A DNA stretch of 64,000 nt from Microbacterium trichothecenolyticum (GTDB lineage Bacteria > Actinomycetota > Actinomycetes > Actinomycetales > Microbacteriaceae): positions 1 through 64,000 of the forward strand of contig NZ_JYJA01000022.1 of NCBI RefSeq assembly GCF_000956465.1, in the 5' to 3' direction. The notes under the pieces were generated by a model, which did not search any database, had not been told where the DNA came from, and worked only from the letters and a program-made list of their open reading frames with translations. Made by a program: the position numbers and the translations under genes. Shown in pieces: positions 10,128-18,721 of the stretch; position 1 is the stretch's first letter; the number at the start of each line of letters is the position of its first letter.

Positions 10128-10511
10128 TCAGCCCTGCGGGTACGGGCCGGTGTCGACGACGCAGAAGCGGTTGCCCTCGGTGTCTTCGAGGACGACCCAG
10201 TCGGCGTCGTCGGGGTAGTCGTGCCAGTCGACCTCGCGCGCGCCGAGCCCGAGCAGGCGGGTCACCTCGGCCGCCTGGTCCTCGGCGTACAGGTCGAGGT
10301 GGATCCGCGGCGGGTAGTGCTGCGGGTACCCGGTGACCGACAGCGCGAGGCTCGCTCCGGGCGCCGACCAATCGGTCTTGCCCGGCGGATCGAGGATCAC
10401 CCAGTCGTCGGAGGGCTCGTTGCGGTTCACGTAGCCGAGGGCCGTGCGCCAGAAGTCGCCGGCGCGTGAGATGTCCTCCACGGTGAGGACGATGGATCCG
10501 ATGCTCAGCAT
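10128..10511 (-). CDS. Glyoxalase/VOC-family protein
   Basis: A 127-residue protein of the vicinal-oxygen-chelate fold with two beta-alpha-beta-beta-beta modules (GSIVLTVEDISRAGDFW and EVDWHDYPDDADWVVLEDTEGNRFCVV). The ending EDTEGNRFCVVD is typical of glyoxalase-like or resistance-type VOC proteins of unknown substrate. I chose the ATG at 10511 because a GAGG lies about 9 bases upstream; an in-frame ATG at 10520 is the alternative. It is convergent with menE and divergent from menA. Confidence 0.8.
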   Translation of the reverse strand: MLSIGSIVLTVEDISRAGDFWRTALGYVNRNEPSDDWVILDPPGKTDWSAPGASLALSVTGYPQHYPPRIHLDLYAEDQAAEVTRLLGLGAREVDWHDYPDDADWVVLEDTEGNRFCVVDTGPYPQG

Positions 10512-10600
10512 GGGCTTCATCCTCGCCCTCGGCGCCGACATCCGTCAGGGGGTTGACGGATTCGCGTGCCTCATCGGCGCGGCCCCTATGATGTGCATTC

Positions 10601-11584
10601 GTGGCAGGAACCCCGAGCAAGAAGCGAACCACCGCCGGACGCAGGAAGCAGCCTCCCCGCGGGAACCCGCAGAAGGCGCACGTCCCGCGCGACCCCGCGC
10701 ACGTCGCGAAGCCCACGGCGCGCGACTGGATCGGCGCGGCGCGCCTGCGCACCCTGCCCCTCGCGATCACGCCCATCCTCGTCGGCACGGGCGCCGCGAT
10801 CCTCGTGGTGGACGTCTTCCACTGGGTGATCGCGCTCTTCTGCCTCATCGTGTCGGTGTCGCTGCAGATCGGCGTCAACTACGCCAACGACTACAGCGAC
10901 GGGATCCGTGGCACCGACGACTTCCGGGTCGGTCCCGCCCGCCTCACGGCCGGCCGCAAGGTGAAGCCGCGCACGGTGCTCATCGTCGCGCTGGCGTTCT
11001 TCGCGATCGCCGCGGTCGCCGGGCTCGCGATCACCATCCGCACGCAGCAGTGGTGGCTGATCGCCGCCGGTGCCGTGTGCATCCTCGCGGCGTGGTTCTA
11101 CACCGGCGGCAAGCGCCCCTACGGCTACTACGGCCTCGGCGAGCTCTTCGTCTTCGTGTTCTTCGGTCTCGTCGCGACGCTCGGCACGACGTGGGTGCAG
11201 GCCTTCGCGCTCCCGCAGGAGGCGTGGTTCGGCGCCGTCGGCGTCGGTCTCATCGCCTGCGCGGTGCTGCTGGCGAACAACCTGCGCGACATCGACCAGG
11301 ACCGCGCCGCGCACAAGCGGACGCTCACCGTGCTCATCGGCCGCACCGCCACGCGCTGGCTCTTCACCGTGTTCCTGCTGGTGGCGTTCGCCATCGCCGC
11401 GTTCCTGGCGTGGATCGGCTACCCGATCGCCTGGCTCACGCTGCTGGCGCTGCTGGCCGGTGCGCCCGCGATCCTCATCGTGTGGACCTACCGCGACCCG
11501 CGCGAGCTCGTCGTCGCCCTCGGGCTCACGTCCCTGACGTCGGTCGCCTACGGCGCGTTCCTGATGTGGGCCTTCATCGGCTGA
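10601..11584 (+). CDS. menA: 1,4-dihydroxy-2-naphthoate polyprenyltransferase
   Basis: Membrane prenyltransferase (UbiA superfamily) that attaches the polyprenyl chain to 1,4-dihydroxy-2-naphthoate, giving demethylmenaquinone. 327 residues with a basic N-terminal tail of about 45 residues, then eight or so membrane helices. The Asp-rich motifs are NYANDYSDG (first) and NNLRDIDQDRAAHKRT (second), which bind magnesium diphosphate. The GTG start lies 8 bases after TATGAT (10587-10592), and there is no SD. Confidence 0.95.
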   Translation: MAGTPSKKRTTAGRRKQPPRGNPQKAHVPRDPAHVAKPTARDWIGAARLRTLPLAITPILVGTGAAILVVDVFHWVIALFCLIVSVSLQIGVNYANDYSDGIRGTDDFRVGPARLTAGRKVKPRTVLIVALAFFAIAAVAGLAITIRTQQWWLIAAGAVCILAAWFYTGGKRPYGYYGLGELFVFVFFGLVATLGTTWVQAFALPQEAWFGAVGVGLIACAVLLANNLRDIDQDRAAHKRTLTVLIGRTATRWLFTVFLLVAFAIAAFLAWIGYPIAWLTLLALLAGAPAILIVWTYRDPRELVVALGLTSLTSVAYGAFLMWAFIG

Positions 11585-11615
11585 CGGATGCCGCACGCCG
11601 GCCGGCCGCGGACTC

Positions 11616-11678
11616 AGATACCGCGTCCTGGTCGAGAAACCACGCGCCGCGTGGTGTCCCGGCGTGGATGAGGTATCT
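11616..11678. repeat. Imperfect nested palindrome in the menA / DUF4229 gap
   Basis: An 8-bp hairpin (11639-11646 with 11648-11655, accacgcg and its complement) lies inside a shorter outer pair, agatacc/ggtatct at 11616-11622 and 11672-11678. It lies between two convergent genes and may help end transcription, although no T tract is present. Confidence 0.55.
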
Positions 11679-11683
11679 CGCGC

Positions 11684-12019
11684 TCAGGAGCGGCTGCCGG
11701 GCGTCTCGGCGTCGGGCGCGGCGGGCGTAGCAGGGGCGGCGGGCGTGGCAGGGGCGGCGGCGTCGGCCGCGGCATCCTCCGCCTCCTCGTCGCTCGCCGC
11801 CGCACGCGCCTGGGCGCGGCGCTCGGCAAGGCCCGACGTGACCTCGTCGAGAGGCTTGCGCAGGAACAGCACCGAGAGGCTCAGGCCGATGAGGGCGGCG
11901 AAGATGGCGGCGAGCCAGTAGTACTCGCGCATGATCGGGAACAGCATCAGGATGCCGAACGGCACGAGGAACGCCAGCAGCCGCAGCACCGAATAGACGA
12001 TGGCAGAGCGCGCTTTCAC
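11684..12019 (-). CDS. DUF4229 small membrane protein
   Basis: A 111-residue protein with two membrane helices (about 9-27 and 34-53), the FLRKPLDEVTSGLAERRAQA segment typical of DUF4229, and an Ala/Pro-rich acidic tail encoded by a short tandem repeat (TPAAPATPAAP). DUF4229 genes commonly sit beside menaquinone genes in Actinobacteria, as here between menA and menD. The function is unknown. It is divergent from the PLD-N gene. Confidence 0.8.
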   Translation of the reverse strand: MKARSAIVYSVLRLLAFLVPFGILMLFPIMREYYWLAAIFAALIGLSLSVLFLRKPLDEVTSGLAERRAQARAAASDEEAEDAAADAAAPATPAAPATPAAPDAETPGSRS

Positions 12020-12121
12020 CCGTCCATCCTACGTTCCGTCGGCGAGTCGGATTCTGCGGCGGTTGCGTCACGGAGCGCCCGCGAACGCCCACTCGGGGCC
12101 CCGCCCGCCTAGGATGGGAAG

Positions 12122-12616
12122 ATGCCTCGGGTGCTGTTGATTCTGGCCCTGGTGGCGACCGCGTTCTGGGTCTTCACCATCGTCGATTGCGCCGTCCAGC
12201 CCCCGACCCGCCACCGCGGCGTGAGCAAGCCGATCTGGATCCTCATCGTCGTCCTGCTGCCGGTGCTGGGCGGCCTCCTCTGGCTCATCGTCGGCCGGGG
12301 GCGCGCGTCGGCCGTCGCCGCCCGCAGGGCACCCGACGACGACCCCGAGTTCCTCGGCCGCATCGGCACGATCTCCGACCAGGACGAGCGCATCCGCCGC
12401 CTCGAGGAGGAGCTCGCGCAGCTCGACGCCGAGGGCGAAGACCCCCGCTTCAACCCGCCGGGCGGTCCCGCGGCATCCGACGACACCGCCGTGCCCGGAA
12501 GCGCGGCAGCCGCGGGCGGCACCGCCACGCCGGGAACCCCGCCGCAGCCGAAGCCGCCGATCCGTCCCGCGGACGGCGACGACGACGCCCGCGGTCAGCG
12601 CGAGGCCCTCGGCTGA
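12122..12616 (+). CDS. PLD-nuclease N-terminal domain membrane protein
   Basis: A 164-residue protein with two membrane helices (about 3-20 and 37-58) matching the small PLDc_N module (FWVFTIVDCAVQPP, KPIWILIVVLLPVLGGLLWLIVGRGR). A charged helix (DERIRRLEEELAQLD) and an acidic Ala/Pro-rich tail follow; no phospholipase catalytic domain is attached. The ATG is 6 bases after TAGGAT (12110-12115), so probably leaderless. It ends 1 base before menD and is probably in its operon. Function unknown; its repeated placement in menaquinone loci suggests a membrane accessory role, which is inference. Confidence 0.8.
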   Translation: MPRVLLILALVATAFWVFTIVDCAVQPPTRHRGVSKPIWILIVVLLPVLGGLLWLIVGRGRASAVAARRAPDDDPEFLGRIGTISDQDERIRRLEEELAQLDAEGEDPRFNPPGGPAASDDTAVPGSAAAAGGTATPGTPPQPKPPIRPADGDDDARGQREALG

Positions 12617-12617
12617 C

Positions 12618-14441
12618 GTGACCGACTCCGACAGCGCCGGGGGCGCGCTCGACGCCGCGCCCGCGACCGATGCCGCCGCTGCGCTGCTGGGCCGGCTCGT
12701 CGAGCTCGGTGTGCGCCACGTCGTCCTGAGCCCGGGCTCGCGCTCGCAGGCGCTCGCCCTGGTCGCCGCCGAGCTGGAACGGCGCGGGGCCCTCCGCCTC
12801 CACGTGCGCATCGACGAGCGCGTCGCCGGCTTCACCGCGCTCGGCATCGGACGGGAGACACGGATGCCGGCGGCCGTGGTCTGCACGTCGGGCACCGCGG
12901 TCGCGAACCTGCTGCCCGCCGCGCTCGAGGCCCATCACGCCGGCGTCCCGCTGCTGCTGCTCACTGCCGACCGACCCCCGGAGCTGCGCGGTGTCGGTGC
13001 GAACCAGACGACGCGCCAGCCGGGGATGTTCGCACCCACGGTGCGGCTCGAGGCCGACGTGCCGGTGCCCGAGGCGCTCGATCCCGATGGCACGCACGAG
13101 CAGAGTGCGATGCTCCGCCTCCTCGCCGAGGACGCGATCGCCGCGGCGCTGGGTGCGGGCACGCGGTCGCCGGGTCCGGTGCACCTGAACCTGCCGTACC
13201 GCGAGCCGCTGTCGGGCGCTCTCCCCGCGTGGATGGGCGTGCCCGCCGCCGAGCTCGACACCGCGGTCGTCGACGACCCCGACGGACCTCCGGTGGCGGT
13301 CGACGCCGAGGACGAGGCATCCGGTGCGCTGTATCAGGGCGGGGGCGGCATCGGCGAGGCCGACCTCCCGACCGAGCCGGAGGACGCGCCGCTCGTGCTC
13401 GAGCGCGGTCCCCGCACCATCGTGCTCGCAGGTGCCGACGCCGGCCCCGACGCGGAGGAGCTCGCCCACGTCGGCGCGTGGCCGCTCGTCGCCGAGATCG
13501 TGAGCGGTGCGCGCTTCGGCCGTCAGCTCGTGCACGGCTACCGCGCGCTGCTGCGCGACCCGCAGCTCGGCGGCCGCATCGAGCGGGTCGTCGTGCTGGG
13601 CCACCCGACTCTCAGCAGGGAGACGGCGGCGCTGCTCTCCGCCCCGGAGATCGAGGTCGTCGCGATCCGGGGTCCGGGCGAGCCGCTCAACCTCAACGGC
13701 GTCACTCTGGCCGCCGACCGCATCGCGGTCGCGACCGGCGACCCGGACCGCGAATGGCTCGGGGAGTGGATGCAGGCATCACGCGCAGCATCCGTCGATC
13801 TCACGCCACCCGCACCCGATGCCGACGGTCTCTCGTCGGCGGTGCCGGGGGAGCGGCTCGGTGCGATCGCGGCGGAGCTCGGGGTGATCCGCGCACCCGT
13901 CGACCGCGCCGCGCTCGTCGACGCCGTCTGGCGGGCGACGTGGCCCCATGATCGCCTCGTGTTCGGCTCGTCGCGTCTGGTGCGCGTCGCCGACCAGGTG
14001 CTCCCGGGCAAGAAGGTGCCGGTCCACGCCAATCGCGGGCTGGCGGGCATCGACGGAACGATCGCCACGGCGACCGGCATCGCCCTCGCGAGCCAGTCCG
14101 GCGGGGGCGCAGGCGTCACGCGCGTGATCCTCGGCGATCTCGCGCTGCTCCATGACGCCGGCGCGATGCTCCTGCCGCCCCAGGAGGATGAGCCGCGCAT
14201 CCAGCTGATCGTCGGCAACGACGGCGGCGGCACGATCTTCGACGGGCTCGAGGTGGCAGCCGTCGCGGGCGCCGATGTGATGGACCGGGTGCTGCTGACC
14301 CCGCACACGGTGCGCCTCGAGCAGCTCGCGCTCGCGTACGGCTGGGAGTACCGTCGCGTCACGACGCGGGCGGCCCTCGACCAGGCGCTCACGTCGCCGG
14401 TCGGCGGACGCCAGCTGATCGAGGTCCCGCTCGAGCGCTGA
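12618..14441 (+). CDS. menD: 2-succinyl-5-enolpyruvyl-6-hydroxy-3-cyclohexene-1-carboxylate synthase
   Basis: Thiamine-diphosphate enzyme that joins isochorismate and 2-oxoglutarate in menaquinone synthesis. 607 residues, within the family range. N-terminal pyrimidine-binding domain with SPGSRSQALAL and the glutamate region RIDERVAGFTALG; PAAVVCTSGTAVANLLPA; TADRPPELRGVGANQT; and a C-terminal diphosphate-binding domain with GDLALLHDAGA and NDGGGTIFDGLE. The GTG start follows the previous stop by one base. Menaquinone genes menC and menH are not seen in this window. Confidence 0.95.
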   Translation: MTDSDSAGGALDAAPATDAAAALLGRLVELGVRHVVLSPGSRSQALALVAAELERRGALRLHVRIDERVAGFTALGIGRETRMPAAVVCTSGTAVANLLPAALEAHHAGVPLLLLTADRPPELRGVGANQTTRQPGMFAPTVRLEADVPVPEALDPDGTHEQSAMLRLLAEDAIAAALGAGTRSPGPVHLNLPYREPLSGALPAWMGVPAAELDTAVVDDPDGPPVAVDAEDEASGALYQGGGGIGEADLPTEPEDAPLVLERGPRTIVLAGADAGPDAEELAHVGAWPLVAEIVSGARFGRQLVHGYRALLRDPQLGGRIERVVVLGHPTLSRETAALLSAPEIEVVAIRGPGEPLNLNGVTLAADRIAVATGDPDREWLGEWMQASRAASVDLTPPAPDADGLSSAVPGERLGAIAAELGVIRAPVDRAALVDAVWRATWPHDRLVFGSSRLVRVADQVLPGKKVPVHANRGLAGIDGTIATATGIALASQSGGGAGVTRVILGDLALLHDAGAMLLPPQEDEPRIQLIVGNDGGGTIFDGLEVAAVAGADVMDRVLLTPHTVRLEQLALAYGWEYRRVTTRAALDQALTSPVGGRQLIEVPLER

Positions 14442-14468
14442 GCCCGCGGCATCCGCCATGATGGCTCC

Positions 14469-15332
14469 ATGATCGCCTCGAGTCAGAAGCACTGGAGCGG
14501 CGACGTCGCCGATCTCCTCCGAGTGGGTGAGAGCTTCGTCCTCGCCGACGTCGACACCCGCTCGACCCCGGGATACGAGAAGGACAAGGCGCACGCGGCG
14601 GATGACCTCCAGTCCGGCGCCGCCGATCTCGACGAGTATCAGGAGCGTCTCTACGCCCGCAGCCGGGTCGATGCGACGAACGCCTCCGTGCTGCTGGTGC
14701 TGCAGGCGATGGACTCCGCCGGCAAGGGCGGCATCATCCGTCATGTGGTGGGCTCCGTCGACCCGCAGGGCATCGTGCTCTCGGCGTTCAAGAAGCCGAC
14801 GGAGGAAGAGCTGAAGCACGACTTCCTGTGGCGGGTCAAGCAGCGGCTTCCCGTCTCGGGCATGATCGGCGTCTTCGATCGCTCGCACTACGAGGACGTG
14901 CTCATCGGCCGCGTGCGACGGCTCGCCCCCGAGCAGGAGATCGAGCGTCGCTACGCGGCGATCAACGACTTCGAGCGCCAGTTGACCGATTCCGGTACGA
15001 GGGTCGTCAAGGTGATGCTGCACATCTCGCCGGATGAGCAGAAGAAGCGCCTGATGCGGCGACTCAACCGCCTCGACAAGCACTGGAAGTACAACCCGAC
15101 CGACGTCGATGAGCGCGAGCTGTGGCCGCAGTACATGGCGGCGTACCAGACCGTGTTCGAGCGCACGTCGACCGAGCACGCGCCGTGGTTCGTCGTGCCC
15201 GCCGACCACAAGTGGTACGGGCGCCTCGCCGTCCAGAACCTGCTGCTCGAGGCACTCCAGGACATCGACCCGCAGTGGCCGAAGGCGACGTTCGACGTCG
15301 AAACCGAGAAGCGGCGCCTCGCGGCCACCTGA
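14469..15332 (+). CDS. ppk2: PPK2-family polyphosphate kinase
   Basis: Transfers phosphate between polyphosphate and nucleotides. 287 residues, one PPK2 domain. Walker A-like MDSAGKGG (about 79-86), lid DRSHYEDV (about 139) and the basic KWYGRLAV near the C-terminus are all present. The ISPDEQKKRLMRRLNRLDKHWKY stretch is typical of single-domain enzymes that phosphorylate nucleoside mono- or diphosphates. Which subclass it belongs to cannot be told from motifs alone. No SD is visible at the ATG. It is followed by a strong hairpin. Confidence 0.92.
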   Translation: MIASSQKHWSGDVADLLRVGESFVLADVDTRSTPGYEKDKAHAADDLQSGAADLDEYQERLYARSRVDATNASVLLVLQAMDSAGKGGIIRHVVGSVDPQGIVLSAFKKPTEEELKHDFLWRVKQRLPVSGMIGVFDRSHYEDVLIGRVRRLAPEQEIERRYAAINDFERQLTDSGTRVVKVMLHISPDEQKKRLMRRLNRLDKHWKYNPTDVDERELWPQYMAAYQTVFERTSTEHAPWFVVPADHKWYGRLAVQNLLLEALQDIDPQWPKATFDVETEKRRLAAT

Positions 15333-15346
15333 CCCGCCGCTCGCAC

Positions 15347-15386
15347 CGAACGCCTCCCCGCCGAACCCCGGCAGGGGGGGCGTTCG
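15347..15386 (+). terminator. Stem-loop after ppk2
   Basis: Arms 15347-15359 and 15374-15386 (cgaacgcctcccc against gggggggcgttcg) pair with one mismatch over 13 bp and a 14-base loop. A weak T-containing run follows. It is probably a terminator between ppk2 and the PadR operon. Confidence 0.6.
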
Positions 15387-15417
15387 TCGTGGAGCAGGCG
15401 GGTATTCGAGCTCGCAA

Positions 15418-15461
15418 AGTAGTTGATGCTCACGAGTACTTGACGTGATACAGTACTTGAC
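15418..15461 (+). promoter_or_regulatory. PadR promoter with three direct repeats at 17-bp period
   Basis: AGTAGTTGAT at 15418, AGTACTTGAC at 15435 and AGTACTTGAC at 15452 recur exactly every 17 bases up to the ATG. TACAGT at 15449-15454 followed by 7 bases and the ATG gives leaderless geometry. The repeats probably bind the PadR product (autoregulation); this is inference from position. Confidence 0.65.
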
Positions 15462-15815
15462 ATGACACAAGACGACGCGTTCGCGGCCGACCTGCTGCGC
15501 GGCCACACCGACACGATCGTGCTCGGTGTGCTGCGGCGCGGCGACGCGTACGGCTTCGAGATCTACAAGACCATCCGCGATGCGACCGGCGGCGATCACG
15601 AGATCAAGGAGGCGACGCTGTACGCCACGTACCGCCGCCTGGAGAAGGACGGCCTCGTCGAGTCGTACTGGGGCGACGAGTCGCAGGGCGGCCGTCGCAA
15701 GTACTACCGCATCACCGACGCCGGCCGCGCGGTCTTCCGCGGCAACGTCGCGGCCTGGACCGCGACCCGGCGCATCATCGACTCACTGCTCGACGTGAAG
15801 GAGAGCCAGCAATGA
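15462..15815 (+). CDS. PadR-family transcriptional regulator
   Basis: A 117-residue winged-helix repressor: recognition region GDAYGFEIYKTIRDATGGDHEIKEATLYATYRRLEKDGLVESYW, wing SQGGRRKYYRITDAG, and a short C-terminal dimerisation helix. It heads an operon of a membrane protein and an ABC exporter whose expression it probably represses until a ligand is sensed. It overlaps the next gene by 4 bases (ATGA). No SD is visible and the mRNA is likely leaderless. Confidence 0.93.
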   Translation: MTQDDAFAADLLRGHTDTIVLGVLRRGDAYGFEIYKTIRDATGGDHEIKEATLYATYRRLEKDGLVESYWGDESQGGRRKYYRITDAGRAVFRGNVAAWTATRRIIDSLLDVKESQQ

Positions 15816-16702
15816 ACACCGACATCCATCGACTCCTCGACGAGGCGTTCCAGGGCATCGAGATGACGCCCGACGCGCAGGACCTCAAGGAGGAGGTGCG
15901 CGCCAACCTCGTCGCCCGCACCGACGAGCTGGAGGCGGCGGGCATCGCGCCGACCGAGGCCGCGCGCCGTGCGATCGCCGAGCTCGGTGATGTGCGTGCC
16001 CTTCTCGATGCGACGACGGATGCTGCGCCCCGCCCGCACGCGGACGGCTACGCGGCCCTGCAGCAGCGTCATCGCGTGCGTCCGAAGCCCGGCTTCGTGG
16101 TGCGGGCCGTGGTGTGGTCCATCGCCGCGGTGATCGGCATCACGCTCGGCATCCTCGGGGCGGCCGGCGTGTGGCCGATTCCGCTCGGCGCCCAGATCGG
16201 CGCCTTCGGGTTCGCGGCGACCGCCCTCGGCCTCCTCGTCGGCGACTCGCTCTCGCAGGAGACGACGACCAACCACCCGATGCCGCAGAACCGCGCCGCC
16301 GGGTACTTCCTCGCCACGCTGCTCGGCGCGTACGGGCTCGGCTTCGTCGCGCTCGTCGCCTTCGGTTCGATGCCGGTGTGGGGCGTCGTGTTCGCGGCGC
16401 TCGGCGTCATCGCGTCGATCATCCTGTTCGCGTTCCTCGGGGCGAGCCAGACGAACCGCCACAAGGCCTGGACGCGTCAGGCGCACACGAGCGAGCCGCC
16501 GAACCGGTTCGAGCGCGAGCCCGAGACCGCCGCACGCTTCGGCATCTACAGCGCCGTCATCTGGCTGGTGACCTTCGCCGTCATCGCGGTGCTCGTCTTC
16601 ACCGTCGGCTGGTGGTGGGCGCCGGTGGCCTTCGTCGGCGGTTTCGCGGTCATGATGCTCGTCCTCGCACGCATGCTCTTCAGCCCCGAGAAGAAGTCCT
16701 GA
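15812..16702 (+). CDS. Permease-prefix-domain membrane protein
   Basis: 296 residues. The N-terminal 70 residues (HRLLDEAFQGIEMTPDAQDLKEEVRANLVARTDELEAAG) match the permease prefix domain 1, a helical module usually paired with PadR regulators; IAPTEAARRAIAELGDV follows. There are then about six hydrophobic helices. It overlaps padR by 4 bases. PadR plus this protein plus an ABC exporter is a common stress or antibiotic-response arrangement in Actinobacteria. Exact function unknown. Confidence 0.8.
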   Translation: MNTDIHRLLDEAFQGIEMTPDAQDLKEEVRANLVARTDELEAAGIAPTEAARRAIAELGDVRALLDATTDAAPRPHADGYAALQQRHRVRPKPGFVVRAVVWSIAAVIGITLGILGAAGVWPIPLGAQIGAFGFAATALGLLVGDSLSQETTTNHPMPQNRAAGYFLATLLGAYGLGFVALVAFGSMPVWGVVFAALGVIASIILFAFLGASQTNRHKAWTRQAHTSEPPNRFEREPETAARFGIYSAVIWLVTFAVIAVLVFTVGWWWAPVAFVGGFAVMMLVLARMLFSPEKKS

Positions 16703-16769
16703 AACGTCGGGCGGCGCAGCGCGACGCCCGACCCCTCAACAACCCATTCGCAGGAAGGGATGCTTCGCC

Positions 16770-17798
16770 ATGCCTGAAAACTCCATCACCGGTGATCGCG
16801 CGATCGTCGCCACCGATCTCGTCAAGGTCTATCCGGGTCGCGGCCGCAGGCCCGCGGTCCGCGCCCTCGACGGCCTCGGGTTCTCGGTTCCGGCCGGCCG
16901 CGTGTTCGGCCTCCTCGGCCCGAACGGCGCCGGCAAGTCCACGACCACCAAGATCCTCACGACGCTGTCCCGCCCGACGAGCGGAACCGCCGTCGTCGCG
17001 GGGCACGACGTCGCGACCGACCCGGCGTCGGTGCGCGCCACCATCGGCTACGTGTCCCAGGGGGCGAGCACGGATCCGCTCCTCACCGCGCGCGAGAACC
17101 TCGAGATCGCCGCGCGGCTGCGTGGCGTGGGATCGGGGGAGGCCCGTGGCCGCGCGGCGCGCCTGCTCGACGAGTTCGGGCTGGCCGAGGCATCCCGTCG
17201 TCCTGTCGGCACATTCTCCGGGGGCATGCGCCGGCGTCTCGATGTCGCAGCGGCGCTCGCGCACCGGCCGCGCGTGCTGTTCCTCGACGAGCCCACCACG
17301 GGGCTCGACCCCGAGGCGCGCGCGACGATGTGGGCCGAGATCCGGCGGCTCTCGGGCGAGGAGGCGCTCACGGTCGTGCTCACGACCCACTACATGGAGG
17401 AGGCCGACCGCCTCGCCGACGAGCTGCTCATCGTCAATCGCGGTCGCGCGGTCGTGCAGGGCACGCCCGACGAGCTCAAGGCGGCGCTGCACGGCGACTC
17501 GCTGAGGGTGTCGCTCGTGGAGCCCGACCCTGCTGCCGTGCGCGCGGCGATCGGGCGCGTGGCGGGCCTGCGGGACGTCGTGATCGAGGCGTCCGGTGTC
17601 GACGGCGTCCTCGCTGCGCGTACCGACGACGCCTCGGCGGCGGTCGGGGCCGTGATCGGAGCATTGGATGCCGCGGGCATCCGCTTCGGCCAGGTCGCGG
17701 CATCCCACCCCACCCTCGACGACGTGTACCTCCACTTCGTCGGCCACACCTTCGGCGACGCCGCAGTGCCCGCCCTCACGGAAGGAGTCGCAGCATGA
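16770..17798 (+). CDS. ABC exporter ATP-binding protein, DrrA type
   Basis: 342 residues. Walker A GPNGAGKST (about 51-59), Q-loop YVSQGAS, signature TFSGGMRRRLDVAAAL, Walker B VLFLDEPTTGLDP and the switch histidine in TTHYMEEADRL. After the ATPase comes a C-terminal domain of about 100 residues, typical of the daunorubicin-resistance DrrA family. GAAGGGA precedes the ATG by 8 bases. It overlaps the permease gene by 4 bases. It should pair with that permease to export a hydrophobic compound or lipid; the substrate is unknown. Confidence 0.93.
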   Translation: MPENSITGDRAIVATDLVKVYPGRGRRPAVRALDGLGFSVPAGRVFGLLGPNGAGKSTTTKILTTLSRPTSGTAVVAGHDVATDPASVRATIGYVSQGASTDPLLTARENLEIAARLRGVGSGEARGRAARLLDEFGLAEASRRPVGTFSGGMRRRLDVAAALAHRPRVLFLDEPTTGLDPEARATMWAEIRRLSGEEALTVVLTTHYMEEADRLADELLIVNRGRAVVQGTPDELKAALHGDSLRVSLVEPDPAAVRAAIGRVAGLRDVVIEASGVDGVLAARTDDASAAVGAVIGALDAAGIRFGQVAASHPTLDDVYLHFVGHTFGDAAVPALTEGVAA

Positions 17799-18601
17799 CG
17801 ACTCTCGCTCTCACCGGCGCAGCGCCCCGCGCGGGCTGGTTCACGCAGGCCGGCCAGGTGCTGCGCCGCTGGCTGATCGCGACCCTGCGCCAGGTGTGGG
17901 GACCGGTCATGTCCCTGATCCAGCCGGTCATCTGGATCGTGCTGTTCGGACAGGTCTTCCAGTCGCTCGGCGCGCTGCCGCAGTTCGGCGGTGCCGGCTA
18001 CATCGACTACCTCGTGCCCGGCATCCTCATGATGACCGTCCTCTACTCGGGGGCTTGGGCCGGAACCGGGTACATCGACGACATCAACTCCGGTGTCATG
18101 GATCAGTACCTGACCTCGCCGGTGTCGCGTTCCGCGATCATCACGGGGCAGCTCGCACAGCAGCTGATCATCAACCTCGCGCAGTCGCTCGTCGTCCTCG
18201 GCATCGGCTGGCTCGCCGGTGCACGGTATCCGGGCGGGGCGGGAGGCACGCTCGCCGCCCTCGGCATCGCGACGCTGCTCGCGACGATCTTCTGCTGCGC
18301 ATCGACGGCGGTAGCGCTCGTCTCGCGGAGTCAGATCGCGCTGATCAGCCTGTCGCAGCTCGTCGTGCTTCCGGCGACGTTCCTGTCGACCACGATGATG
18401 CCGGCCGACCTCATGCCCGAGTGGGTCCAGGACGTCTCGCGCTGGAACCCCATGACGTGGGCGGTCGAGCTCGGCCGCGGCGGCCTGTCGGGCGAGTACC
18501 CGTCGAACGGCTGGTGGCAGCTGGGCGGACTCGCCGTGCTCGCGGCCCTGGCGTTCATCTGGGCGATGCGGTCGATCCGCGCCTACCAGCGCTCGGTGTG
18601 A
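17795..18601 (+). CDS. ABC-2 type exporter permease, DrrB type
   Basis: 268 residues with six membrane helices and the ABC-2 permease pattern: VLRRWLIATLRQVWGPVMSLIQPVIWIVLFGQVF early, YIDYLVPGILMMT, a cytoplasmic loop MDQYLTSPVSRSAII, and the conserved QLVVLPATFLSTTMMP followed by WVQDVSRWNPMTWAVE. The ATG overlaps the stop of the ATPase gene (ATGA) and is preceded by GAAGGAG. It is the membrane half of the DrrA-type exporter. Confidence 0.93.
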   Translation: MTTLALTGAAPRAGWFTQAGQVLRRWLIATLRQVWGPVMSLIQPVIWIVLFGQVFQSLGALPQFGGAGYIDYLVPGILMMTVLYSGAWAGTGYIDDINSGVMDQYLTSPVSRSAIITGQLAQQLIINLAQSLVVLGIGWLAGARYPGGAGGTLAALGIATLLATIFCCASTAVALVSRSQIALISLSQLVVLPATFLSTTMMPADLMPEWVQDVSRWNPMTWAVELGRGGLSGEYPSNGWWQLGGLAVLAALAFIWAMRSIRAYQRSV

Positions 18602-18621
18602 CGGTCGCCGTCCGTGACCTC

Positions 18622-18695
18622 GGGTTTCGGGGCGCGGAAGGCGCGTTCGGGGCGCGACGGATGCGCCCCGAACGTATGCGGTGCGCCCCGAGCCC
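18622..18695. repeat. Nested palindromic repeat, copy B
   Basis: Inner arms 18644-18655 and 18663-18674 (cgttcggggcgc and its complement) pair perfectly over 12 bp; the outer TCGGGGCGC (18627-18635) pairs with 18683-18691. The spacings 11, 7 and 11 match copy A at 6038-6102 exactly. It lies between the convergent exporter permease and menF genes. Confidence 0.9.
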
Positions 18696-18721
18696 GGCTC
18701 ACGTCGGCCGCCGCCGCGACC

